DNA of 64,000 nt from Streptomyces sp. NBC_01210 (GTDB taxonomy: Bacteria; Actinomycetota; Actinomycetes; Streptomycetales; Streptomycetaceae): contig NZ_CP108549.1 of the NCBI RefSeq assembly GCF_036010325.1, positions 7,750,001 through 7,814,000 on the forward strand, read 5' to 3'. Numbering within the stretch: the stretch's first letter is position 1; every line of letters starts with the position of its first letter. The translations under genes and the position numbers were made by a program. Shown in pieces: positions 32,988-42,801 of this stretch. Below the pieces are notes generated by a model. The model was not told the origin of the DNA, searched no databases, and saw only the letters and a list, made by a program, of their open reading frames with translations.

Positions 32988-34220
32988 GTGAGCGCTGCCA
33001 CAGCACAGGCCCCGGTCATCACCGGTCTCGGCGTCGTCGCGCCGACCGGGCTGAGCGCCGAGGCGCACTGGACCGCCGTCCTCGGCGGGACACCGGCCAT
33101 CGGCCGGATCAGCCGCTTCGACCCGTCCGCGTACCCGGTGCGGCTGGCGGGTGAGGTGCCGGACTTCGTCACCAAGGAACAGGTGCCGAGCCGACTGATC
33201 GCGCAGACCGACCGCTGGACGCATCTGGGGCTGTCCGCGGCCGAGGCGGCCATCGCCGACGCGGAGGTGAACCCGGCCGAACTGCCCGAGTACGAACTGG
33301 CCGTGGTGACCTCCAGCTCATCCGGCGGCACCGAGTTCGGCCAGCACGAGATGGAGAACCTCTACCAGCACAACCCCGAGTGGGTCGGCGCCTACCAGTC
33401 GATCGCCTGGTTCTACGCCGCCACCACCGGCCAGGTCTCCATCCGGCACGGGCTGCGCGGCCCCTGCGGAGTGATCTGCTGCGAGCAGGCCGGCGGTCTT
33501 GACGCCATCGGCCAGGCCCGACGGCTGATCCGCACCGGCTCCCGCCTCGTCGTCACCGGCGGGACGGATGCCTCCCTGTGCCCGTACGGACTCACCGCGC
33601 AGCTGTCCACGGGCAATCTCTCCACCGTTCAGGACCCCGCCCGCGCCTATCTGCCCTTCGACACTGAGGCATCCGGCTATCTGCCCGGCGAGGGCGGCGC
33701 GATGCTCATCGTCGAGAGCGCAGAAGCCGCCGAGGCCCGCGGCGCGCAGAAGATCTACGGCAGGGTGCTCGGCTACGCGGCCGGCTTCGACCCGCCGCCC
33801 GGCTCCGAGCGCCCGCCGTCGCTGCGCCGCACCATCGCCGCCGCGCTCGCGGACGCACAGCTCGAACCCGGCGCCGTGGACGTGGTGTTCGCCGACGCGG
33901 TCGGCGTGCCCGCGGAAGATCTGGCCGAGGCCGAGGCGCTCGCCGAGATCTTCGGCGGGCGTGGCGTCCCCGTCACCGCGCCCAAGACACTGACCGGCCG
34001 GCTGTACGGCGGGGGCGCGCCCCTCGACGTCGCCACCGCGCTGCTGTCGCTGCGCGACCAGGTGATCCCGCACACCGTGGGACCCACCGCGGTCGCCCCC
34101 GGACACGAGATCGACCTGGTGCTCGGCGAACCGCGCCACCAGGAACTGCGCACCGTGCTCGTGGTCGCCCGCGGGCACGGCGGCTTCAACGCCGCGCTCG
34201 TCCTCGGGCGGGCCGACTGA
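32988..34220 (+). CDS. Chain-length factor (KS-beta)
   Basis: 410 residues. The catalytic Cys is replaced by Gln167 in CCEQAGGLDA, the hallmark of chain-length factors that decarboxylate malonyl-ACP and set chain length. GTG 32988 follows a GGAGGAG sequence, 2 bp after the KS-alpha stop, so the two subunits are made in equal amounts. Downstream, 36 bp separate it from the aromatase gene. Companion genes (TcmI-like cyclase, cupin, two SchA/CurD, AsnB) suggest a long chain of the 24-carbon class or more, as inference. Confidence 0.95.
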   Translation: MSAATAQAPVITGLGVVAPTGLSAEAHWTAVLGGTPAIGRISRFDPSAYPVRLAGEVPDFVTKEQVPSRLIAQTDRWTHLGLSAAEAAIADAEVNPAELPEYELAVVTSSSSGGTEFGQHEMENLYQHNPEWVGAYQSIAWFYAATTGQVSIRHGLRGPCGVICCEQAGGLDAIGQARRLIRTGSRLVVTGGTDASLCPYGLTAQLSTGNLSTVQDPARAYLPFDTEASGYLPGEGGAMLIVESAEAAEARGAQKIYGRVLGYAAGFDPPPGSERPPSLRRTIAAALADAQLEPGAVDVVFADAVGVPAEDLAEAEALAEIFGGRGVPVTAPKTLTGRLYGGGAPLDVATALLSLRDQVIPHTVGPTAVAPGHEIDLVLGEPRHQELRTVLVVARGHGGFNAALVLGRAD

Positions 34221-34724
<504 letters not shown>

Positions 34725-34734
34725 GAGGAATCAG

Positions 34735-35196
34735 GTGATCGCCCTTCTGGTCCCGCTGGTCGTCCTGGTCAACGGGCTGGCCGCCGGAGTGCTCCTCGGC
34801 ACCCAGCTCGGCGGCTGGCCGCTGCTCGCCGCACTGCCCGCCGACCGCTATGTGCACGCGCACTCCTTCTTCGCCACCCGTTACGACCCGGCGATGCCGC
34901 TGTGCCTGCTCGGGACACTGATCGGCGATGTCGTACTGGCGTTGATCGCCCCGGGCCAGGCGGTCCGCGCCCTGTTCATCACCGGCGCCGTGCTCGCGGC
35001 CGCCACCGTCACCATCTCGCTCACCAAGAACGTCCCGGTCAACAAGTGGGTACAGACGCTCGATCCGGACAATCTGCCGGACGACTTCGAGGCCAATGAC
35101 CCGCGCTGGAACTGGGGCGCCTGGAACCAGCGGCGCAGCGTGCTCACCGTGCTTGCGCTGCTCGCCAACTGCTGTGCCCTCGCACTGTTGCTCTGA
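34735..35196 (+). CDS. DUF1772 membrane protein, copy 2
   Basis: 153 residues with four hydrophobic helices. It shares with the copy at 28786 the pattern helix, RYDPAMPL, helix, [21 protein letters not shown], helix. GTG 34735 follows GGAGGAA by 6 bp. The family includes anthrone-oxygenase-like proteins; two copies in separate PKS operons suggest each acts at a different ring or they work together. Reaction not established. Confidence 0.85.
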   Translation: MIALLVPLVVLVNGLAAGVLLGTQLGGWPLLAALPADRYVHAHSFFATRYDPAMPLCLLGTLIGDVVLALIAPGQAVRALFITGAVLAAATVTISLTKNVPVNKWVQTLDPDNLPDDFEANDPRWNWGAWNQRRSVLTVLALLANCCALALLL

Positions 35197-35215
35197 ACTC
35201 TTCCGGAGGAGAACC

Positions 35216-35968
35216 ATGGATCTCGGCCTTGCGGGCAAGAAAGCCCTGGTCACCGGCGGCACCCGAGGAGTCGGCCGGGGCATCGTACGGGCGCTGGCCC
35301 AGGCCGGCGTCGATGTCCTGACCTGCTACCAGAACTCCAGCGACGCCGTCACATCGCTCGAGAAAGAACTCAAGGAGACGGGCGGCGACCACCATGTCGT
35401 CAAGGCTGACGTCGCCGATCCGGCCGATGTCACCGCGCTGCTGGCGCAGGCCAAGGCGCACTACGGGCGCCTCGACCTCGTGGTCAACAACGCGGGCGCC
35501 ATCAGCCACATCCCGTACGCGGAGCTGCCGTTCGACGAGTGGCGGCGGATCATCGACACCAACATCACCGGATCCCATCTGGTGATCCAGAACGCCCTGC
35601 CGCTGCTGCGCAGGGGCTCCTCGGTGGTCACCATCGGCTCCAAGGCCGTCGAGGCCGGCATTCCGCTGCGCTCCCACTACACCACCACCAAGGCGGCCAT
35701 CGTCGGTCTGAACCGGTCCCTGGCCAAGGAGTTCGGCTCCAAGGGCATCCGCTTCAACGTCGTCGCACTCGGCGTCATCGAGACCGAGAACCTGCACAAG
35801 ATGCCGGCGGAGCAGCAGAAGCTGATGATCGAGCGGTACAGCGCCAAGACGGCGCTGGGCAGGCTCGGCACCCCCGAGGAGGTGGCGGGCGCGATCCTCT
35901 GGCTTGCCAGCGATCTGTCCCGGTACGTCACCGGGGCCACCATAGGCGTCGACGGGGGGATCTCCTGA
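35216..35968 (+). CDS. Ketoreductase (SDR) of the type II PKS, copy 2
   Basis: 250 residues. TGGTRGVG at 14-21, NNAG near 89-92, catalytic Ser in TIGSK and Tyr/Lys in YTTTK; ends [10 protein letters not shown]. Good GGAGGAG 7 bp before ATG 35216. It is clearly related to the first copy (27645) but differs around the substrate loop ([13 protein letters not shown] against VALRGRPFSAHY), so the two probably reduce different positions. TGATG overlap with the ABM gene. Confidence 0.92.
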   Translation: MDLGLAGKKALVTGGTRGVGRGIVRALAQAGVDVLTCYQNSSDAVTSLEKELKETGGDHHVVKADVADPADVTALLAQAKAHYGRLDLVVNNAGAISHIPYAELPFDEWRRIIDTNITGSHLVIQNALPLLRRGSSVVTIGSKAVEAGIPLRSHYTTTKAAIVGLNRSLAKEFGSKGIRFNVVALGVIETENLHKMPAEQQKLMIERYSAKTALGRLGTPEEVAGAILWLASDLSRYVTGATIGVDGGIS

Positions 35969-36354
35969 TGACCAACGGCAACAGCAACGGCAACAGCAAC
36001 GGCAACAGCAACCGCAACAGCTCAGGTAACGAAGGCGCGTTCCGGGTACTCCTGCGGATGGAGATCAACCCGGGCCTCGAGGCGGACTTCGAGAAGGCCT
36101 GGCGCGGCAGCACCGAGGCGGTCACCGGCCACCCCGCCTGCCTGGGCCAGTGGCTGTCCAAGGACACCGCCGAGGAGAGCGTCTACTTCATCGTCAGCGA
36201 CTGGACCGACGAGCCCGGCTTCCGCGAGTTCGAGTCCAGCGAGGCCCACCTCGCCCACCGCGAACGGCTCCACCCCTACCGCGGCAAGGGCTCGTTCAAC
36301 ACCATGCAGGTGGTCGCGCACATCCAGGGCAAGGCCTCCGCGCATGCCGCGTGA
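35968..36354 (+). CDS. ABM-domain monooxygenase/cyclase with Asn-Gly-Asn-Ser repeat tail
   Basis: 128 residues. After a low-complexity N terminus (residues 3-19, Asn-Gly-Asn-Ser units) comes an antibiotic-biosynthesis-monooxygenase domain: FRVLLRMEINPGLEADFEKAW, then a YFIVSDWTDEPGFREFESS strand-helix and HRERLHPYRGKGSF. Cofactor-free ABM enzymes oxidise anthrones to quinones (ActVA-Orf6, TcmH types). The repeat is encoded by four near-identical 12-bp units at 35974-36021. It overlaps the next ABM gene by 11 bp, suggesting a two-subunit enzyme. Confidence 0.85.
   Translation: MTNGNSNGNSNGNSNRNSSGNEGAFRVLLRMEINPGLEADFEKAWRGSTEAVTGHPACLGQWLSKDTAEESVYFIVSDWTDEPGFREFESSEAHLAHRERLHPYRGKGSFNTMQVVAHIQGKASAHAA
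35974..36021 (+). repeat. Four tandem 12-bp units coding Asn-Gly-Asn-Ser
   Basis: The unit aacggcaacagc occurs at 35974-35985, 35986-35997 and 35998-36009, and with one change (aaccgcaacagc) at 36010-36021. In frame it codes Asn-Gly-Asn-Ser, giving a flexible tail on the ABM protein. Unit number is expected to vary between strains by slippage. Confidence 0.9.
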
Positions 36355-36655
36355 GGTACGGGTCCTGGTCCACCAGGCGGCCCACGACGACGAGCAGCTG
36401 GAGGCGGTACGCGCCGCGTACCACCTGGTCAGCAAGCGACTGGCGGAAGTGCCCGGCATGCTCGGCAACGAGCTGCTGCGCTCACCGCTGGACCCCACCT
36501 CGCTCGTCGTCGTGAGCCGCTGGGCCGATCTGGCCGCGTTCCGGCGTTGGGAAGAGGGCGCCGGACACCGCGAGGACACGGCACCTCTGCGCCCGTACCG
36601 CGACTCCCGGCTCGCCGTGCCGTTCGGCATCTACGAGGTAGAGGCGGCCTACTGA
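36344..36655 (+). CDS. Second ABM-domain protein
   Basis: 103 residues, a bare ABM fold: VRVLVHQAAHDDEQLEAVRAAYHLV, then LRSPLDPTSLVVVSRWADLAAFRRWEEG and a closing RPYRDSRLAVPFGIYEVEA. Its ATG is inside the end of the first ABM gene (11-bp overlap), so the two are co-translated. It may be a partner subunit or a separate cofactor-free oxygenase. The family is known for quinone-forming oxidation in aromatic pathways. Confidence 0.83.
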   Translation: MPREVRVLVHQAAHDDEQLEAVRAAYHLVSKRLAEVPGMLGNELLRSPLDPTSLVVVSRWADLAAFRRWEEGAGHREDTAPLRPYRDSRLAVPFGIYEVEAAY

Positions 36656-36669
36656 AGGGCTAGTAAGAG

Positions 36670-38361
36670 ATGACCACCACGGTTCAACCCGCAGCCAACG
36701 CCACCGCCGGCGAGCAGGTGGCATGGGTCTCCTGCTCCGGCTGCCGCTCACTGGTCTACGGCAAGCGCTACGCGCGTCTGCTGCGGGTCTGCCCGGAGTG
36801 CGGGGCGCACGCCAGGCTCGACGCACCCAGCCGTATCGCGCAGCTCTTCGACTCGAGCAGCACACAGACGGTGCCCGTACCGGCCACCCAGCTCAACCCA
36901 CTGGACTTCGTCGACCAACAGCCGTACGCGGAAAGGCTGCAGCAGGCCAGGGCCCGTACCGGGCAGCAGGACGCCGTGCTGGTGGTCCGCGGCCGGATCG
37001 ACGGACGGCCGCTCGTCGCCGCCGTCATGGACTTCCGCTTCTTCGGAGGCAGTCTGGGGGTGGCGGCGGGTGAGGCGATCACCACGGCCGCCGAGACCGC
37101 GCTGAAGGACCGGGTGCCGCTGCTGATCGTCACCGCGTCCGGCGGAGCGCGCATGCAGGAGGGCGCGCTCTCCCTGATGCAGATGGCCAAGACGAGCAAT
37201 GCGCTGGCCGAGCTGGACGAGGCCGGACTGCTCACCGTCACTCTGGTCACCGACCCGACGTACGGCGGGGTAGCCGCCTCCTTCGCGACGCTGTCCGACG
37301 TGGTGGTCGCGGAACCGGGCGCCCGGATGGGCTTCGCCGGACCGCGGGTCATCGAGCAGACCATCGGACAGCAGCTTCCCGCAGGCTTCCAGACCGCCGA
37401 ATTCCTCCTGGAACACGGCCTGGTGGACGATGTCTGGCCGCGTACCGAACTGCGCGCGCGGCTCAGCAGACTGCTTGCCGTGGCCGAGGAGCCGGGCCCC
37501 GACTGGGGCGCAGGCGAGGAGGACCCGGTGGTCCGCGACAGCCAGCTCCTGGACCAGCTCCCGGCCTGGGACTGCGTCCAGCTGGCCCGTGAGGCCGGCC
37601 GGCCCACGGCGCTCGAGCACATCGGCTACTGGCTGGACGGCTTTGTCGAGCTGCACGGCGACCGGGCGGGCGAGGAGTGCCCGGCGATCGTCGGCGGCCT
37701 CGGCCGCCTCGACGGACTGCCCGTCATGGTGATCGGCCATCAGAAGGGTCACACCACGGCCGAACTCGTCAGCCGCAACTTCGGTATGCCCTCACCGGCC
37801 GGATACCGCAAGACCGCCCGGCTGATGCGGCTCGCCGCCAAGCTGGGCATTCCTGTGGTGACCCTGATCGACACCCCTGGCGCCTATCCGGGCCTCACCG
37901 CCGAGGAGAAGGGCCAGTCCAACGCCATAGCGGAGAACCTGCGGCTGATGGGCTCGCTGTCCGTGCCGGTGGTGGCCGTGGTGACCGGCGAGGGCGGCAG
38001 CGGCGGAGCGCTCGCGCTCGGCGTGGCCGACCGGGTGCTGATGTGCGCCAACGCCACCTACTCGGTGATCAGCCCGGAGGGCTGTGCGGCGATCCTCTGG
38101 AAGAACGCGGCCGAAGCGGCGGTGGCTGCTGACGAACTCGCCCTGGACGCCGCCTCGTTGCTGCGCCTCGGCGTGGTCGACGGAGTGATCCCGGAGCCCG
38201 AGGGCGGCGGCCACAAGGACACCACCGCGATGAGCGACGCCGTGCGCCGCGCGGCCGTCGTCGCGCTCCGCGAGCTGCGCGGCGTCACCGCGTCACCGGC
38301 TTCGCGCCGACGGCGCTTCCGGGCCTTCGGACTGGCCCACGACCTGGAATCACGGACGTGA
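36670..38361 (+). CDS. Acetyl-CoA carboxylase carboxyltransferase, fused beta-alpha (AccDA)
   Basis: 563 residues. The N terminus has the AccD zinc ribbon, Cys22, Cys25, Cys41 and Cys44, followed by the beta carboxyltransferase domain (SGGARMQEG near 157-165). The second half is the alpha domain ([21 protein letters not shown]). Together with AccB and AccC downstream it forms a complete acetyl-CoA carboxylase dedicated to the cluster, supplying malonyl-CoA for chain extension. The stop overlaps a possible GTG start of the AccB gene. Such sets are known from lysolipin- and xantholipin-like clusters. Confidence 0.94.
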   Translation: MTTTVQPAANATAGEQVAWVSCSGCRSLVYGKRYARLLRVCPECGAHARLDAPSRIAQLFDSSSTQTVPVPATQLNPLDFVDQQPYAERLQQARARTGQQDAVLVVRGRIDGRPLVAAVMDFRFFGGSLGVAAGEAITTAAETALKDRVPLLIVTASGGARMQEGALSLMQMAKTSNALAELDEAGLLTVTLVTDPTYGGVAASFATLSDVVVAEPGARMGFAGPRVIEQTIGQQLPAGFQTAEFLLEHGLVDDVWPRTELRARLSRLLAVAEEPGPDWGAGEEDPVVRDSQLLDQLPAWDCVQLAREAGRPTALEHIGYWLDGFVELHGDRAGEECPAIVGGLGRLDGLPVMVIGHQKGHTTAELVSRNFGMPSPAGYRKTARLMRLAAKLGIPVVTLIDTPGAYPGLTAEEKGQSNAIAENLRLMGSLSVPVVAVVTGEGGSGGALALGVADRVLMCANATYSVISPEGCAAILWKNAAEAAVAADELALDAASLLRLGVVDGVIPEPEGGGHKDTTAMSDAVRRAAVVALRELRGVTASPASRRRRFRAFGLAHDLESRT

Positions 38362-38426
38362 CCAGGCCCCACGGCAACGGTACATACGACGGCAGATACG
38401 ACGGCAGGTTCTACGGAGAGATACCG

Positions 38427-38954
38427 ATGAGCGAAGTGACCAAGGAGAGCCTCGGCACCACTAGGACCGGCGATCCGCTCGCCGGTCTGGACTACGACAC
38501 CAGCGCGCTGGCTCTCACCGATATCTGCCGCAGCATCGCGGACGTCGTACGAGTCGGCACCAGCCACCCGCGCCGGGTCCGGGTGGCCCTGGGTGCGGCC
38601 AGCATCGAGGTGGAGTGGGAGGAGGGGCAGGCACCCACCGCCCGCGAGCCCGCCGCCGCGCCGGCCAACGATGAGGAGTCGGTCGACGGATACCACGAGT
38701 GCGCGCCGCTGGTCGGCACGTTCTATATCGCACCCTCACCCGGCTCCCCGCCCTTCGTCCGCCCCGGCGACCGTGTCGAGGTGGGCCAGCAACTCGGCAT
38801 CATCGAGGCGATGAAGCTGATGAACCCGCTCGAGGCCACCAGGGCGGGACGGGTGGTCGAGGTGCTCGTCGACGACGGCACCTCGGTCGAGTACGGACAG
38901 CCACTGGTGCTCCTCGACCCCGAGGACGCCGTGAGCCCGGCCGGAGAGGGATGA
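38427..38954 (+). CDS. accB: Biotin carboxyl carrier protein (AccB)
   Basis: 175 residues. The biotinyl domain is at 90-172 with Lys130 in EAMKLM, the biotin attachment site. The region before it is the usual flexible linker. ATG 38427 is preferred because GGAGAG lies about 7 bp upstream; a GTG at 38358 overlapping the AccDA stop would add 23 residues containing a repeated YDGR sequence. The stop overlaps the AccC start. It shuttles carboxybiotin between the AccC and AccDA active sites. Confidence 0.92.
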   Translation: MSEVTKESLGTTRTGDPLAGLDYDTSALALTDICRSIADVVRVGTSHPRRVRVALGAASIEVEWEEGQAPTAREPAAAPANDEESVDGYHECAPLVGTFYIAPSPGSPPFVRPGDRVEVGQQLGIIEAMKLMNPLEATRAGRVVEVLVDDGTSVEYGQPLVLLDPEDAVSPAGEG

Positions 38955-40300
38955 CCATGGCCTTCGACACGATCCTGATCGCCAACCGGGGCGAGATCGC
39001 GCTGCGGGTGATCAGGACCTGCAAGGAGATGGGCATCCGAACCGTCGCGGTGCACTCCACCGCCGACAAGGACAGCGCACACGTACGGGCCGCCGACATC
39101 GCGGTGCAGATCGGCCCCGGTATGCCGCGCAAGAGCTACCTCTCCGCGCCCGCGGTGATCGAGGCCGCGCTGCGCACCGGGGCCGACGCCGTCCACCCCG
39201 GCTACGGCTTCCTCTCCGAGGACCCCGACTTCGCCGAGATCTGCGCCGACAACGGACTGGTATTCATCGGCCCGCCGCCTCAAGTGCTCTCCCGCCTCGG
39301 GGACAAGGCCGTGGCCAGGGCGCTGATGACGGACGCGGGACTGCCCGTACTGCCGGGCAGCCCCGGCACGGTGGACAGCGCCGCCGAAGCGACCGACCTC
39401 GCCGGCCGGATCGGCTTCCCGCTGATCATCAAGGCCGCGGCGGGCGGCGGCGGGCGCGGAATGACCGTGGTACGCCAGCAGAGCGAACTGCTTCCCGCCT
39501 ACCGCCAGACCCGCGCCACCGCGCAGGCCGTGTTCGGCGACAACCGGGTCTACCTGGAGCGCTTCTGCGACAGCGCACGCCATATCGAGGTCCAGGTACT
39601 CGCGGACGGCCATGGCACGGTTCTGCACCTCGGCGAACGCGACTGCTCTGTGCAGCGCAGGCACCAGAAGCTCATCGAGGAGAGTCCGGGACCCGGCCTG
39701 CACAAGGAACTCACGGCAGCGATGGCGCGTGCCGCGGTGCGCGGCGCCCGGGCGGTCGGTTACACCGGCGCGGGCACCTTCGAATTCCTCGTCCACGACG
39801 AGGGCTTCTCCTTCATGGAGATGAACTGCCGTATCCAGGTGGAACATCCGGTGACCGAGGCGGTGTTCGGGGTCGATCTCGTACGCGAACAGATCCGCGT
39901 CGCAGCGGGGGAGAGCCTCGGCTTCTGCCAGGAGGACCTCGCCCCGCGCGGCGCCGCCGTCGAATGCCGGGTCAACGCCGAGGACCCGGCCCGCAACTTC
40001 GCGCCCTGTCCCGGCACGCTGGAGGAGTTCGTGCCGCCCGGCGGCCCCTTCGTGAGGGTGGACACCCACGGCTACGCGGGCTGGCGGGTGCCCTCGCAGT
40101 ACGACTCGCTGCTCGCCAAGGTGATCACCTGGGCGCCCCAGCGGGACCAGGCGCTGGACCGGATGGACCGGGCGCTGGCCGAGTTCCGCATCGCCGGCCC
40201 CGGGGTGCACACCACCATCCCGCTGCTGCGGGAGGTCATCGCCGACCCGGTGTTCCGGGACGGCAAGCACGACACCTCGTTCCTCGACACCCGGCCCTGA
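38951..40300 (+). CDS. accC: Biotin carboxylase (AccC)
   Basis: 449 residues, full length for stand-alone AccC. It opens with ILIANRGEIALRVIR; the ATP-grasp glycine loop AAAGGGGRGM, the MNCRIQVEHPVTE active-site segment and the C-terminal DSLLAKVI are all present. ATP-dependent carboxylation of biotin on the AccB protein is its role. The ATGA overlap ties it to AccB. It ends the second PKS operon, followed by the strong hairpin at 40307-40352. Confidence 0.95.
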   Translation: MTMAFDTILIANRGEIALRVIRTCKEMGIRTVAVHSTADKDSAHVRAADIAVQIGPGMPRKSYLSAPAVIEAALRTGADAVHPGYGFLSEDPDFAEICADNGLVFIGPPPQVLSRLGDKAVARALMTDAGLPVLPGSPGTVDSAAEATDLAGRIGFPLIIKAAAGGGGRGMTVVRQQSELLPAYRQTRATAQAVFGDNRVYLERFCDSARHIEVQVLADGHGTVLHLGERDCSVQRRHQKLIEESPGPGLHKELTAAMARAAVRGARAVGYTGAGTFEFLVHDEGFSFMEMNCRIQVEHPVTEAVFGVDLVREQIRVAAGESLGFCQEDLAPRGAAVECRVNAEDPARNFAPCPGTLEEFVPPGGPFVRVDTHGYAGWRVPSQYDSLLAKVITWAPQRDQALDRMDRALAEFRIAGPGVHTTIPLLREVIADPVFRDGKHDTSFLDTRP

Positions 40301-40306
40301 CACCGG

Positions 40307-40352
40307 GACGCCCGCGGGCCCTGACAGCGTGCTGTCAGGGCCCGCGGGCGTC
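40307..40352. terminator. Very strong bidirectional terminator
   Basis: Perfect 21-bp arms (40307-40327 and 40332-40352) around the 4-base loop cgtg. It lies between the convergent AccC gene and the SDR gene at 40382, so it probably stops transcripts from both sides. Confidence 0.85.
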
Positions 40353-40381
40353 GTGCGTCGGGACTCGTCGGCGGTCGAGTC

Positions 40382-41068
40382 TCACCAGCCGACGACGGTG
40401 TCCCGGCGGAAGAGAACCCCTGAAGGACCGTCGTCGGGGAGCGTCGCCGCACGGGCGACGGCTTCGGCCGCGGCCTCGGGGGACTGTGCGGCCTCCGGCC
40501 GCATACGGGTGCGTACGAGCCCGGGGTTGACCGCGTTGACCAGGACGCCCGAGCCCTCCGTCTCCTTGGCCAGCATGACGGTGAGGGCGTTCAGCGAGGC
40601 CTTGGAGACCGAGTACGCGGGGCACTGCGCGGCGATGCCGATGGTGAACGTGCCGGTGCCGCTGGAGACATTGACGACCCGGCCCCAGCCGCGCCGCACC
40701 ATCGCGGGCACAAACGCCTGCGCGACACGCCAGGACCCCAGCAGATTCACTTCCAGGGTCCGCTCCACCAGATTGAGCGGGATCGCGGAGGGCGTATTGC
40801 CCCAGTCCAGCTGTACGCCCGCGTTGTTGACCAGGATGTCGACAGCTCCCGTTCCGGCGGCGGCGCGTGCCACGGAGTCCGGGTCGGTGATGTCCAGGGC
40901 GACGCCGGACGCGCCGTCGCCCAGAGCGGCGGCGGTCTTGCGGGCCGCCTCCTCGTCACGCGCGGCGACGACGACGCGATGGCCCTGAGCGTGCATCAGG
41001 GCCGCGACCGCCAGGCCCAGTCCTCGATTGCCGCCGGTCACCAGCACGGTGCGGGGAACAGTAGCCAT
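40382..41068 (-). CDS. Short-chain dehydrogenase/reductase (tailoring)
   Basis: 228 residues. NAD(P) motif TGGNRGLG at 11-18, NNAG near 81, catalytic Ser in NVSSGTG and Tyr/Lys in YSVSK. It is more distant from the two PKS ketoreductases and resembles carbonyl-reductase-like SDRs. It probably reduces a ketone or quinone during late steps. ATG 41068 is used. It is separated by a hairpin from the flavin monooxygenase gene upstream on the same strand. Confidence 0.88.
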   Translation of the reverse strand: MATVPRTVLVTGGNRGLGLAVAALMHAQGHRVVVAARDEEAARKTAAALGDGASGVALDITDPDSVARAAAGTGAVDILVNNAGVQLDWGNTPSAIPLNLVERTLEVNLLGSWRVAQAFVPAMVRRGWGRVVNVSSGTGTFTIGIAAQCPAYSVSKASLNALTVMLAKETEGSGVLVNAVNPGLVRTRMRPEAAQSPEAAAEAVARAATLPDDGPSGVLFRRDTVVGW

Positions 41069-41100
41069 GACAGGTGCCTTTCCGGGGTTGGGACGACGAA

Positions 41101-41140
41101 GGGAGGGCCCGGCACCCCGGACAGGGGTGCCGGCCCTCCC
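41101..41140 (-). terminator. Hairpin terminator behind the flavin monooxygenase
   Basis: Left arm gggagggcccggcacccc at 41101-41118 pairs with gggtgccggccctccc at 41125-41140, with one bulged C. It lies 18 bp past the stop of the monooxygenase at 41159 and before the SDR start, so it may end or attenuate that transcript. Confidence 0.65.
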
Positions 41141-41158
41141 ACGTACCAGCTGGGGCGA

Positions 41159-42757
41159 TCAGGTGGTACGGGAGAGCAACTGGCCCACTGCGGCGGCCAG
41201 TTCACCTTGCGGATCGGCGACGGAGCCCGCCGAGCGCCAGGCGACGAACCCGTCGGGGCGGACCAGGACGGCGCCGCCCGCCTCGATGCCGTACGTCTTG
41301 GCCACCCCGTTCCCCGGTGCGACGATCCCGGCCCCGGCACCGCCGATCCGGTGCGCGGTGAGCGTGACGCCGAGGTCGTCGGCGACGGCCTTCGCCGCAT
41401 CCACCCATGCCTGGCCGCCCTCGGCCGTGATGACCACCGGAGTCCGGCCGTACAGATCGAGCACGGAGATGCTCTTCCCGTCGCGCTCCAGCTCCAGATG
41501 CGGGGCCCGCGTGCCCGGCTCCCCACTGAGCTGCTGCGGCGACACGGGCGGGCCGGGGCTGTAGCGGTAGCCGAACACCGTGGTGCCGTAGGCGTCCGCC
41601 TGGTCCTGGCCCTCCCCCTCGTCGCCCGTACGCTCCTGCATCATTCCCAGGGCCTGCTGGAGCGTCATCCAGGCGACCGGATGGCGCTCCGCCTGGTACG
41701 TGTCGAGCAGCTCGGGACCGGCCTCACCGTCGAGGACCGCCGCGAGCTTCCAGGCGAGGTTGTTCGCGTCCTGGATGCCCAGGCTGGCCCCGAACCCGCC
41801 GGTGGGCGGCACCAGATGGGCCGCGTCACCGACCAGGAAGACCCGGCCCTGACGGTAGTCGCGGGCCACCTGCGCGCCGATGACGAAGCTGAGCCACTTC
41901 GCCCCGCCGGCCGGCAGCTGCGCAATGATCCCGACCTCGAGATCGGGTTCTCCGATCGCGGCCCGCACCAGCTCGACGGCCTTCTCCTCGGTGATGTCGT
42001 CGAGGGTGTCCCCGGGCGGCATCCCGGTGGCGAAGATCCACCGCTTCCTGCCGTCGTGCGCGAACAGGATTGTCGACGGCGCGGGCTTGTCGAGGTAGCA
42101 GACCCCGACGGGACGGCCCCTGGCTGCCTTGCTCAGATCGGCCTCGAAGAGCACCGACACGGTGGTGGCGAACTCGCCCGGCCCGTCGGACTCGATGCCC
42201 AGCGTGTTACGGATCGGGCTGCGGCTGCCGTCCGCCGCCACCAGGTACTTGGCACGGACCGTGCGCTCGGCCCCCGTGCCGGTGTCCTTCAGGACGGCGG
42301 TGACGCCGCTGTCGTCCTGCTCGAAGGAGACCAGCTCGGTGGAGAACGCCAGCTCCGCGCCGAGTTCCCCGGCGCGCTCGCGCAGCAGATGCTCCAGCCG
42401 GTCCTGGTCGATCGGCGCCCACTCGCAGGGGCTGACCGAACCGCTCGGGTCGGGCTGGTCGGTCGGACCGCTGAAGATCTCCTGTCCCGCCAGGGTCTCG
42501 GCACGGATCATCAGCAGCTTGCTGAAGTCCGTTGCGAGGCTAGCCTCCGACCACAACCGGTCCTCGAGCCCGACCTGCCGGTACAGCTCGACCGTACGCG
42601 GATTGACACCACGCGAACGCGGGTGGCTGAGGGTGTCCGGGTGCCGCTCGACCACCAGCGAACGTATCCCGTGCCAGCCGAGGAAGACCGCGGTCGACAA
42701 TCCGGTCACCGCACCTCCGACGACGAGGACCGGGACCTCCTCAGGGGTCTTGCTCAT
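41159..42757 (-). CDS. FAD-dependent aromatic monooxygenase 1
   Basis: 532 residues, PgaE/MtmOIV/RdmE-like class A flavoprotein with a C-terminal thioredoxin-like domain. FAD motif VVGGAVTGLS at 11-20 (the third Gly of GxGxxG is Ala, as often in this group), the DG motif in VAADGSRSP, and GRVFLVGDAAHLVPPTGG. These enzymes hydroxylate or carry out Baeyer-Villiger cleavage of polycyclic quinones. ATG 42757 is chosen; an upstream GTG/ATG at 42805 adds unconserved residues. It is 44 bp from the methyltransferase gene on the same strand. Confidence 0.93.
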   Translation of the reverse strand: MSKTPEEVPVLVVGGAVTGLSTAVFLGWHGIRSLVVERHPDTLSHPRSRGVNPRTVELYRQVGLEDRLWSEASLATDFSKLLMIRAETLAGQEIFSGPTDQPDPSGSVSPCEWAPIDQDRLEHLLRERAGELGAELAFSTELVSFEQDDSGVTAVLKDTGTGAERTVRAKYLVAADGSRSPIRNTLGIESDGPGEFATTVSVLFEADLSKAARGRPVGVCYLDKPAPSTILFAHDGRKRWIFATGMPPGDTLDDITEEKAVELVRAAIGEPDLEVGIIAQLPAGGAKWLSFVIGAQVARDYRQGRVFLVGDAAHLVPPTGGFGASLGIQDANNLAWKLAAVLDGEAGPELLDTYQAERHPVAWMTLQQALGMMQERTGDEGEGQDQADAYGTTVFGYRYSPGPPVSPQQLSGEPGTRAPHLELERDGKSISVLDLYGRTPVVITAEGGQAWVDAAKAVADDLGVTLTAHRIGGAGAGIVAPGNGVAKTYGIEAGGAVLVRPDGFVAWRSAGSVADPQGELAAAVGQLLSRTT

Positions 42758-42801
42758 TGACGGATTCCTTTCCTCGGGGCGTTCAGCCGACCGGACCGCG
42801 T

